NCBI GenBank assembly: GCA_007922225.1
Contig: ML680055.1
Span: 2,529,206 to 2,593,205, forward strand
Source of the DNA: Emydura subglobosa
Taxonomy: Eukaryota; Chordata; Testudines; Chelidae
Direction of reading: 5' to 3'
Length of the DNA stretch: 64,000 nt
Of the stretch, positions 13,001-25,000 are shown in pieces. Numbering within the stretch: position 1 is the stretch's first letter; the number at the start of each line of letters is the position of its first letter. Below the pieces are notes generated by a model. That model did not search any database and was not told the DNA's origin. It saw nothing but the letters and a program-made list of their open reading frames with translations. Both the position numbers and the translations under genes were made by a program.

Positions 13001-16000
13001 GGGTCCCTGCTGGAGCCAGAGGGGGGGAGCACTGATCTCCTGTTCCCCGACTGCAGAAGGGACGCACTGCCTAGGGACCCAGGTTGCTGAACTTCTGTCT
13101 GGCTGCAGTGGGGTGGGTGGGTGACCTGCTGGTGGAGCCTAGTGGCCCTTCAGGGCTGTAAAAATGAGATCCGTGGCCCTCGAGCCAAAAAGGCTGGGAA
13201 CCCCTGCCCTAGCGTTTCCCACATAAAACAAGCCCCTTGCGAAGATCACTTCATGCTCCGTAGCTGCTCGTAGGGCCAGCGTTCTCAAACGGGCGGGAGA
13301 GTTTTGCAAAAGTGCTCGGCGTCCTGGGTGCCGATCCGGATCGCCACATTCCCGGGGGCGCTTAGCACCTGCTGTGCCCAGCTCCTGGGGAAAGCTGGCA
13401 CAGGCTGAAGGCGCTCAGCAACTGGAAAGCCGGCCCTGAGCTCTTTTGAGCACCTGGCTGCCCTGGTTCCTTAGCGCCGAATGGCGTGGTGTGCTCCCGC
13501 AGAGAGCAGTGGGGCCCTCTGTGCCCACCACCCTGGGCTCACGTTTGGAGCCTGCCCTGGGGGAGGGAGCAATGGTTTAGATGATGCAGCAGGACAGGTC
13601 TGGCGCATCCCCACGTACACAGAGAACTGTGAGCGGAGCAGGGCCAGGCAGGTTTGAAAGACAGTAGAGAAAAGCAGGTTAGAAACTTCCGTGCTGCTTT
13701 CTTTTCTGCTTCTCCTGGGGCGTGCTTTTCAGGGTGGAAGTAGACATGCAGAAACCACTCCAACAGCCTGCTTTACAAGCCCTGATTTAGCCAAGCATCA
13801 GGATGTAAAATGAAGGAGCCAGATGCTAACAGCAATTAACTGCTCCATTAGTCGGTTATTGGGACGTTTCTGGGGACACTAAACCCCCCCGAGTCTGCAG
13901 CCCCTTCTCGGAGCGTGCCTAGGCCCGGAGGCACCAGCTGACACTGGGAGGGGCTGCAATGCCAGAGATGGTGCAGAAATGGCTGGGATCCCTGGAGCAT
14001 GGTAGGCGCTGTCTAGGGGAGCTCTTGGACTCTCTGGTCTTTAGTGAGGAGGACTTGAGAGGTTACCTCTGTGTTCCACCGTCTGGATGCACTTCTGCAC
14101 AAACCGCGGCACCGCGCTGCGCTCCCGCTCACACAGAACTTGCAAGGAGCAGCCAAACACTTGGTCTGAAAAACAAGCCAACAACCCCAGACATTTAGGC
14201 CGGTAACTCGGGGTCTCCCAGGGGGTCAGGATGCTTTGCTCCCCCACCCGGCTCCCCCTGGGTTGCTGGTCTGGGGATGTCCGGTCCCCAGATAGCCATA
14301 TTAGGGGATGTGCTTTGCTTGTGGCTGGGAGGTCTGGGTTTTCTGGCTAGGAAGAAGGGTTTGTTTCCCTCGCGAGTGTCCCGCCCTCCCAGCCCTGTAC
14401 CTTTAATGTACCCTCGCTCCCGCAGGAACTGCAGGGGGGGGCGTTTCTGGAGGAGCTTTCGCAGGCGGTTCCGAACTTTGCTGGTGTCGCTATCGGAGGC
14501 CAGGCTGCCGGCCGTCGGCCCGGAGGCTGCGGGAGACAAGAGAGAGCGTTTCACAGCCAGACCCAAAGAGGCCCCTGCAGTGGAGGAGATGGGCGCCGTT
14601 CCCCGAATGGGCTGCCGTAAGGATGCCGGATCCAGCACGGCTAAACGCAGGAGAGCTCCCACTCCTCTCCCAGATGTAGGAGATTAAAGAGGTAAAAGCT
14701 GAACAAATGGTCAGGCCTAAGTTCCAGGGAATGGGGTCAAGGCACCGGCAAACCTCATTTCTGGTAATTGGTGTGAATTCTAGTTAGGGTCTAAAGAGCG
14801 GGAGTTCTGTAGCACTTTAAAGACTAACACACTTAATTTCTGCAGGCGTAAGCTTTCGTGGGCTGCTACCCACTTCGTCAGATGTAAGGAACAGAAATCA
14901 GATGGGGGAGTATAAACACATCCAAAGGTAAGGAACAACAATGGGGAAGGTAGATATGAGCAAAGTCCATTCAGTTAGAGTAGTTGAGGCCCATTCACAA
15001 CCATTGACTAGGAGGTGAGGATGTGAGAACAGTGACAATTACTTCTTGGAATGAGAGAACCATTCCAGGTGTCTTCTAGACCCAGTTTGAGGCTAACAAA
15101 ATATCTATTGCCATTCCTGCACAGAGCCAGCGTGGGAAGAAAGCATTATCTTCCTTCCCCCCCGGCATGCCTGTACTGCAAAGAACATCAGTGTAAAGTG
15201 GATAGGTTTTGAGGTGATGCACCTGCCCTCTGTATGGCAATCCTGTAACAACAAACCGAGGCGGGTATCCTAGTGTTCATCATGCAGTTGTTAATATTCA
15301 TTTTGTAGGCGTCACTGTAACCAAACCCGGGTCCATGGGGAGTTGCTGGCAATGGATACATTGACATGCTACTATGGGTAAAAGGATTGTAGGGTAACCC
15401 CCTCGTTGCTCACTCGCGGCGTCGAGGTGGATCGAGCAGGCCATAAAGGTTCCGTCTCCCCAATCCGCCCCCGGGACAACCTGTTTGGTTATTTCTAACA
15501 CCAGACACCCTGGCTTAGGGGAGCCCCTTTCCCGTAAGCTCCCCCTCTCCGACTCACCAGGCGGGGGGGCAGCAGGGAGTGTCCCCTGGCTTCCTGGCAG
15601 CAGGTGCAGAAGCCAGCAGGGAAGAAGAGGACGGCCTCGATTTCCTCCTCTCCTCTGAAGGAAGTTTGATCCTCCCCCATCAGCTCCCCATCCACGCCCA
15701 GGGCCGAGGAGGAGGAGGCGCGTTCATGTCCACCCAGTCCCGCTCTCTCTGCTGGTCTTTGGACATAGGAGGTCGCAGCAGGGATTTCAGAACCCGCCAG
15801 GAACGGCCACCCAGGCCTTGCTGGGACGGGTTTGGTCCTGCCTCTCTCTGGCCAGGCACTTATCTGGCCCTGGTCACTTGGGGATCTGAACCCCCTGAAC
15901 AGGGGTGGGCGCCCCAGGGGTCTCTCCCTGTCCAGGCTGCCGGCGCCACGCATGGCATGCGACTCTCTGGCAGAGAGACTTGTTCTCCAGCCCCCCTTCG

Positions 16001-19000
16001 CCTGCACTTGCATGTCCTTCCACAGCGCCACATGGCGGCCACCAGAGCTGACACCTTCCAGGGGTGGTGCTGGGGGGGGCTTGCGGGGGCTATGGCCACC
16101 CCAAAACTTGTCGTAGGCCTCCCCCATAGCTACCCCTCCCCCAGTACAGAGGTCAAACGTTATGGGGAAGTGGCATAGCATTGCCCCCCGTACTGCTGTC
16201 ATTCGACGCAGCCCCCCATTTTCTGTCTCGCCCACCTCAGCCCCCTCCCGCCCCCCCAGGTCTCGGGCTGCTGGGTGACCAGCTGGCTGCCCCTCCTAGC
16301 TTTAAACGGCAAAGGAAAGGCCGTGCTAGACGGTGTCCTGTCGGGGGGACGTTCCCACACCACGCCTGGTGCTGCCGGGCGCCAGGCGTCACAGCACACG
16401 GCCCCCCAGCTCCTCCAGCCCGATTCCTGCCTCCCGACCCCCCCTGACAGGAGATGCCTTTGAAACAAACGGCCGGATGTGACCTGGCTTTGAGCACACG
16501 AGCCGGGGGAGGGGGACGCAGCGTGCGCTCGTGTCGCCGCCTCTGCCCGTCAGCCAGTGCGCCCTGCAATCCAGCGTGGGGCCGGCTATGGGGCCGATGT
16601 GCTGCCTGCTCTGGCGGCACAAGCCACCATCGGGGCCCTCATGTAGCTAGCACAGCTCTGCCTGGCCCTTCAGCCGAGCAGACAAGTTCATCTGCAGCAC
16701 GCTGGCCGCTCCTAGGTAGGCTCGGAGCGGGGGTGGACCAGCGAGGGCCCACAGGGCTTTCCCAACCCGGCTGCCCCACCCAGATCTCACCCCCTGACCT
16801 GGATTCCTTTTCTCCTCATCTCTCTCTTTAGAGTTCCCCAGTCTCTCTCTGGATCCGAAGTCCGCAACGTTTTCATTCTCATCTTCAAAGGGAAAGTCTG
16901 TGGACTAAGGGAGACACGTTATCAGATTGCTTTCGTCTCCTTCCCAAAAGATCTCAGTGGTGTGTAGCTAAGGGCAGGACACATGATGCTTTCCGGAGCC
17001 TGCTAGACACAGCCGGGTAGGTTTGGAGGGAGCCTGCGGATAATGTGAAAATTCTCACCCCCGATACACAAGCGATGGGCCACGAGTCAGTCTGGATACA
17101 ACAAATAATTTAACAGTCAGCTCCTTGGGGCAGGGATAGTCTTTTTTCATCTGTGTTTGTACAGCACCTAGCGCACTGGGGCCTCGGGGCTACAGCAGTG
17201 CAGAGAACGCAACAGCAGCACGAGCCAACCTGAAACTTCGCTCAAAATGCCACTTTTTTTTTTTGAGGTTAGGGCAAGAAAACCCAATCCCTCCGTGCTG
17301 AGCTCCCAGGAGGATGTTTCTAGCAGCCAACGTGCCGCCCTGAGATCTCACGAGAAAGCCTGTCCTTGCCTGACTGACAGCCCCAGGGTGGCCGTGCTAG
17401 GTCCTAAAGACGAGGCCTGGGTGCGGCTCCGGGAGATGAAAAGGGAAGGTGAAGCTGAGCAGGGGTGGAGAAGGGGGTCCGGGTGGAACCAGAGTCAGTG
17501 CCGAGGATGGGGGTGTGGTGTGCAGCCCCCAGTAATACTTAGCTGGGTCCCTGTCCCCATCTGGGGGCTGGACCGTGTAAAAGGGCTGAACGAAGGGGCC
17601 TGATCCTGGAACTCTAGCCCCAGAGGCTCCTGCTGGTTGGCCCGGAGGTCCCGGGTTCAGCCCCCACCCGGGGGCCAGCCCCTGGGGACAGCATTAACAA
17701 AACACCAAGAGAAGCGCCTGCTCACCAGCTTGTCAATGCTGTCAGCGATCGCCTTCTGCCACGTGGCGACAATGGACTCGGAGTCGTGCTGCATCAGGAA
17801 CTCGGAACTGTCGCGGGTCTTCAGCTGCAAAAAGCGGCAGAGGAAGTGACGGGGGTGAAACAGACGCTGCACAGCCTCCAGGGCGAGCGTCCGGAGAGGG
17901 AGGAAGGGGCAACTGACCCCGAGGCAGCCCCCAAGGCGACAGCCCTCCGGAGGGTCCCTAGGGGAAGAAGGGCAGGTTCTTTCCATTACACAACAGCGAT
18001 CGGGCACCCGTGGGCTGGGCTGAGACATGGATGCGTGACGGGGCCGCTGCTGAGGGTCCTGACTTCTGTGCAATCTTACAGCTCAGGCGTCTGCTGCTTG
18101 GGCACCCCGAATGCCCATCGACTTCGCCGGGTGCACAGACACTGTAGGAGCTGGCCCAAAGTCTTTGGTGCCCCCCAGTCCCAAGGCAAAGACGCCTGGC
18201 TCCTTGCATCGGACTCCCTCGGCCCTAAACCCTGGCTCTGCTCTGTATTTAGCTGCATCTTCCGGGCCTTCTCTGTCGGAGTCTCTCCCGGCTGCGCCCG
18301 CAACCGGGCCAGGCAGGTGGGGAGCTGTGATCGCTGTGATCTAGTAAGTGTGTCACCTCGCTCCCGGCTGTCTCATCCACCTGTCGTGAGCTCCTGGGAC
18401 AGGGCTTGCCACTTGCTCCGCATATGTCCAGCCCCCAGCCCTGTGGGACTGAGCTGGCTGACCCGTCGGTGCTAGTGCATGGCTATGCTCAGTAACACCC
18501 CCCCCCACCCCCTTGGCTTGCTCAACACCGCAGCCCCAAAATCAAGTCCCAGCTTGGTTCCATCCCCTGGCCCGCTGCATGGGTGTAAACAGACACTGGC
18601 GGGGAGTTTCCTTGTCAATGCAGAGTCCAGAAGAGCCGGGGTTTGGCCGTCCCAAAGGACCCCGCTGTCTGCAGTGACGATGGGGACCGACCCGTGGTGC
18701 CCTGTGTGCGCAGAGAGGGGTCCTGCCGACGGAGCTCGGCAGAGGAGCAGATGGCCCTTTTCAATTCTCCCTTTCCCGGAGGCTGGCTGCCCCTCGGCCG
18801 TAGCGTGCGGCCCTGGCGATGCGACGCTCACGACTTATTTAAAGCGTACACGGGGCTTGCTAAAAAGCAGCCTGGGACGGCCTGGTCCGCTCATTCCGGC
18901 ATAATTGGCAGGCGTGGGTCTGATCCCGGCACCCACACACCCAGCCTGGTACAACGCCTCGCATGGATGCAATTACACTGCAATACCGGTGCCGAACACC

Positions 19001-22000
19001 CGCACAGCTCATTCCCCGACCTGTACCGGTCCGGCTATCCCAGGCGAAGTACCTTTGTCCCAGGATAACTGCATCCACACAGGGCCCGTTCGCTGTCGTG
19101 ATCCCAGGGTAGTTCCACCAGTACAACCTGGGGTTGCGGTTCTCCGGGCACCACCCTTCCCACGGTCACCTCGCTGCAAGGGGAGGGGAAACCACCCCGC
19201 TGGGACCAAGGAGCACGGCCCAGCCACTTTGCCTGGGGCAGGCGACAGCGCCGGGCGGCAGAGAATGTGAAGGGGCCGTTAGCCCACAAAGTGCAGCAAA
19301 ACGAGCAGCCAGTTTGGGGGGTTGGGGAAATCTAAGTAGCTAAGGACGAGATCCGATTAGGACCCAGCGAGGAGGAGACAGGCCTGAGGGGCGTGTGCAC
19401 GCGCGTGCGAGAGAGCATCTGACTCTAGAAGACACCAGCCAGAGGCGGCATCAGCTCCTGAGTACGACACCTCTTCTCGCCAGCCTCCGGACGCTCCCTT
19501 GGCTCTTGTCTACACAGAGTCGAACCGGTTTAGTTACAGGTGTGAATATAAAGCTGTTCAGTGAAACCCCAGCCAGGAAAGGCTTAATCCTGCCTCAGCC
19601 CTGGGGGGCGGGAGCAGCTGGCCTCCTGAGAGCCCTGTATTTCTAGGAGTCTCTGGCCCGGGCGACAAGACAGTGTTGTGCTGGCGTAGCTTTGTCGGCA
19701 AGAGGGTTACCAAAAAAAAATCACTCCTGTTTCCCGACAGCCCAAACCCTGGGCAGACAACTGCCCAGAAGAGTGCGTCTGTGGCCGTAGCGAAGGTCCT
19801 TGAGGGAGGTGATGTCCCAATGCTGGGACTGGGAGAAGAACTTCTGCTGGCTTCTGTTGTGTCTACACTAGGGGGCTCTGCTGGCCCAGCTATCCGGCCC
19901 AGGCTCTGTAGTGCAGAGACGACCTTAAGATTCCAATCCAGCAGCGGCTTATTTCAGGGCTGGTCTGCTCTACAGTGCTTTGGCCGGCATAGCTATCCCA
20001 GCATCGCCACGCCAGCCGAGTGCCTGCCGGACATGCGGCAAAAGGAGCTCTCCTGCCAGCACAGGTACACCACCTCCCCGAAGGGCGCTAACTAAGCCGC
20101 CAGACACGCTCTTCCATCAGCACTGTTGCGTCTACACTAGGGGTTTTGCCAGCATCACTATCAGTTGGGGGTGGGATGATTTTCCCACACCCCTAGTCGA
20201 CACAGCTATGCTGGCAAAATTTTGCAGTGCAGATGTTCAGGGACAGGGTTCAGCTAAACCCAAGTAAACCTCCCTTAAACCCAAGTAAGAGTCGACGCAT
20301 GGTCTGCATGGGTTCAACTAGCCTAGTTTGCATGTGGACAAGGCCTTGGTGTTTCCAGGAGTTTTAGCCTCTTGGCCAACACAACACAACACAACACCCT
20401 CCGCCCCAGGCTCTGGGGATGCTACCAAAGCAGCGCTGAGCAGACTCACCTCCAGCACGTTCTTCTTGCTGGATTTCTCTTTGGGAGCCCAGGACACGGT
20501 GGCCCCCCGCAGCTCCACGGTATGTTCAGGCGTGGTCAGCATGGAAGGATGTTTCTGGCGGGAGGAAAGCAGACGGTCAGCCCTGAGGAGACGCAGGTTT
20601 CAGGGCTACGTTCACAGGAGCAGAGCAGCGAGGCTGGCGCAGGGTGAAGGACGTCAGCTCTGCGTCGGGCATAAAACCCGTCACGTGGGCAGGGCTCCCA
20701 GATCTGTGCCCGGCATTTCTGCCTGGCTCAGAGCTGGGCGTGAGTGGGCAGAGGCCAGTAGAGCCAGCGCGGTCCTGCCCACCTGCCATCGCCCCCCAGG
20801 TGTGGTCCCTGCCAAGAACAGGCAGCCTGGCTCTGGGTAGAAAGGGCTGAAGCGTCGGAGCAGGACTGGGGAGGCCACGGTTCCCGGTGAGCCGCAGCTG
20901 AAGGAGGGAGAGGCCCAGCAAGCAAGGCCGGGTGCGCCTGGTGAGTGAGGTGCACATGTGAGGGAGGGGGAAAGGACGGGGCACTGGCAAGCCGGGCCCA
21001 GGAACGGGACAGGTGCTCACGGGGAGAACAAAGCGCCGAGTGCCTTCAGAGAACATGCCCTGCTGAGAGTCAGTGCACTTCGCCTTAGTGACTGACCCCA
21101 GCCCGGCGCCCAACACAGCCCAGGGTGGCTACAGACAAGAGGACCCTGGTGGTCTCCTCTTTCAATCTGAGCTGGCGGAGGGCAGCTCCCCCAGACTCAG
21201 ACTGCCCCGGGCTACCAGGGGTGCTAGCCGAGATCACGAGGCAGGCTCCAAACCATCGTCAGACTGGCTTAAAAATGACGAGGCTTTTAAACAAACTGAC
21301 AATAACGACGTGGGGTCTCGTCATGTGCCGCGTGGTGCTGGAGCCACTCAGGGGTGTGTTTTGCAGCTTTGTCTCCACAACCACAAGGGTAGAAACTTAC
21401 TTTTTTAAAATGGAAAGCTGAGATTCTCGCCTAATCGTGTTTCCAGGAGCTGCAAACATCAAATATCACAAGCCCTGGGATAAAGTCGCCAGAGGGGCCA
21501 GCATTATCGCACGGCCTGCAGAATCTCAGCTTTCATTAAAAAAAAAAAAAAAACCCCCACCGTATTTCCACCCCTCGTGGCTGGAAAGTTAACCACCCCA
21601 GCATGCGCGGAGTGTGACTGTCTGTTGCAGCGATGTCTGCCTGCATCTGCCGAAGGGCTGAAACGAGAGCTCAGAGAGGAACGGACTCTGCTGGCCCCTC
21701 GCAATCCCACGGGGGAGAGGGATGAGTGGTACAGCTCAGTGATGACAATTTACTCGTCGTCATTAACTATTTAAGTGTGCCTGAGCTTTATGTCAGTTTC
21801 CTCCTGAGGTCACCGGGAGAGCCGGTGTGCGTCCAGGGGAGTTTGGAATCAGAAACGGATACTCATGGACCATAATTAAAAATTTAATTCAACCCTCCAC
21901 CTCCCCAATGCACTGGACACCCCCAGCCTAGCGTGTTTCCAAGATGAGCTCGACACTAGAAACTTTTGCCAGCATAACAAGATCAGGTAGGGCTGCAATA

Positions 22001-25000
22001 TTATTTGAATATGGGCAAAAACCCTCGCGTAGATGCAGTTATACTGGCGAAAACGTCCTTTTGCTGGGAGAGCTCGTTTTGCGCCGGTGTGAGCGAGATC
22101 AGCAGCTCCACTATGACTACGCTCCAACCTCGTGGGCTGGGACTTTCCACCGAGCCAGTACACATGAGGAATTAAGCCGGAGCCAGGGAGGGGTTGAATT
22201 TCGAGAGCAATATTTCTCTCTGATTAACTCCCCGTGTGGACGCTTATCCCAGAGTAAGAGCCGTTTTCTGGCTTAGTATAATCCACCTCCAAAGTTAAAT
22301 TTCTTACTAGTTTTTAATAGCCTATTTCCACAATTGCTATTCTGGTCAATTTTCCCAGGGAGAAAGGCCTAGGGGAGTTAGGAACCCAGATCCCATTGAC
22401 ACCCAATCCCCTGATGTTCCTTTGAAATCCCAGCCTTCATCTCCTACCACTTAGGAAACTGCATCAGACATTTCAGCGGGCTGAAGAGCTCCCAGGTGCA
22501 GCATTTTTATCAATTCCCCCCCACGTGCGCCTCAGTGACAGAGTTAATAGGAATAGGAGTGGGGGGGCCCCCTGGAAACACCCCTAAAGAGCTCCACGCA
22601 CTGGGCCTGGATGTCGACTTTTACCTCTCACGCAGACACACCCAGACACAGCAAGTTCCTTGCAGACGCCTTTCTATTCTCGCGCCCATTCTCTTCCCTT
22701 TGCGGCAACACGTCACCAAAAGCATTGCAAGCCCACATCAGCACCGAGAAGCGTGACAACACCCACCAACCTGTTAGTGGCCTTCCCTATTTTGAGCGGC
22801 TCTGACCACAGCTTGAAGTTTTGGTTTTCCTTTGCTGCTGGCGGGGAACTTACTCGCATCTCTTGTTATAAACACTAACCCGGGAGGGGGAAAATAGCCC
22901 TTGCAGAGCAGCTGCCTGGTACCCACACGAACAGGGGGCTTTGGACTGCAAACTAGCCATCCAATTTCAGATTGCAGAGCCAGATTTGCCTGGAGCAAAA
23001 AGCTCCAGCCTTCATGTCCCACGATTTTCAGGGTCAATTTGGAGCTGAGAAACCAGCCACGGCCAAAGGCTGCTCCCTGATTAACTCCTTGCAGAAAGCT
23101 TGCTTGGGATACCTGTGAAGTGGCTCCTGCAGGGTGATGAAGGGAGGGCATGAGCCAGGGGCTGGGAAACATGGGGGTGTCTAGGGAGGGGCCGGGAAAT
23201 TGTTCTGCTGGGGAGCAGCCTGGTGCCCGTCAGTAGTTCTGGAGCTGGGCTGAGCAAGGACTGTAGCCAAAGAAGGCAACTCACCAAACTGCTGGAGGAC
23301 AAATGCTTTGACTCCTTAAAAAAGGTCAAGATGCCCCCCTCCAGGACGGTCCAGGACGAGCTCCAGTTCTTCCTGGGGGAGGACACAGGATGGAAGCATT
23401 AAAAGCTCAGGTGCCGGCCACAAGGGAAGGACCCTGCTTCCCTGCTGCCAGCTGAGGAAGGGAAGGTGGGACACAAACAGCCTGGGGGCCCCTTTTCAGC
23501 CAGCAGCAGCGAGTCCCCAGAGCGGCGAGCTGGGAGACTGCATCCCTCCCTCTGCCTGTCCCGGTGTGTCTTCACTGCAGGCCTAGCCCGGGGATCGGCA
23601 CCGGGGTCAGAAGCCCTGGGTTGGCCCTGGGTCCTCACAGGTGCCGTGTCTCCCCCCCCCACCCGCATGCGTGTCACTAGGACTTCGGGGGGGTCGCCCA
23701 TGGGTCTTTGTGCTACACGAAGCTGAGCCACTTTGCGACTCTCTGTCCTACCCCTGCCAGGCACATGGGGGGAATGGGGGCAGAAGGTGTTGGAGGGACT
23801 TTGTCTCCCTCCTCATTGTGGTGTCTGTGGTTAGAGCCCTGGCCTGCCCACAATGGGCCAGCTCGTCCGAGTTGACCCCCCCCCCCCACTTGGGTACAAG
23901 GGCTGCGTGTGTGGACAGGAGGGGGGTTGGGGCAATACCCGGGGAAGCGCCCAGGCTAACCCGGCACTGAAGACAAACACAGAGCGTGTACTGGGGAACC
24001 CTGTCCCCTAGGCGGCTCCGGGATGTCCTGGACCCTGGAGGATGGTGCAGTGGGGGATAAGGGCCATAGCAGGAGAGCGAATCTCTCCTCGGTCTGGTCT
24101 TGGAACAGAAGCTGGATCTCACATTTGGAGAAATTTGCAGAACTCATAAAAAATGATGGGCCACCCCCTCACAGAGCGGGACAGACGGTGGCTTTCCTAG
24201 TTTAGTCGGACCTAGTTCAGGTGCTCCTCGGGCCCCCCCACTGCAGTATCCGAGCGCCCCTGTGTGGTACGGCTGTCACCCCACCGCACAGACAGAGCTG
24301 CGGCACAGAGACACACGGAACAGGTCTGCACTGCAGCGTGCGTAGACAGACTTCAGCGCAGGCGGTACGAGGCCACCGGGGACGCCGAGCACTGGCCTGA
24401 CTGGCTCGCCGGCGCTTGAGAACATGCTGCCACGGCGTCCCAGCTCTTGGTACTTGTGCTAGCTATATCGAAGTCCGTCTGCACGTGCTGGAGGTCCCCC
24501 CACTGCGACGGAGCACCAGCACCCTGCGTGACCTGACCCAGCGTCACACAGGAAACCCGGGGCAGAGTGGCGAATATTAACACAAACGACTTGACTTGTT
24601 AGTGACGTGTCTCCCTTGAGCCACAGATCAAGCTGCAGCAGGACACACCCCACTCACCCCCACCCTTAACAGGGAGGAAATCAGATGGTTATGGGAAAAG
24701 CTTCCTTTATTGTTTGCCACCCTCAGGCTGCCTACAGCACGGTTAATAGGCTTTGCCTCCCTCCTCCTCCGATACGCCACGGCAGCACGTCCCCCGGACT
24801 CATTCCCTCTCTGCTTCAACAGTCACCTCAGACGCTCCTGTCCAAGAGATGGGCACAACTGCCCCTCACACAGCTCGTGCGTGTGCAAAGCTGTCCTGCC
24901 TGAACACAGCTGAGGTTGCACTGAGCCTGCACCGGGGCCAGGCAAAGGAGGTAGCTTCCCTCTGGGTTGCAATTCAATCTCTCCTACCCCTCTCACGCAG

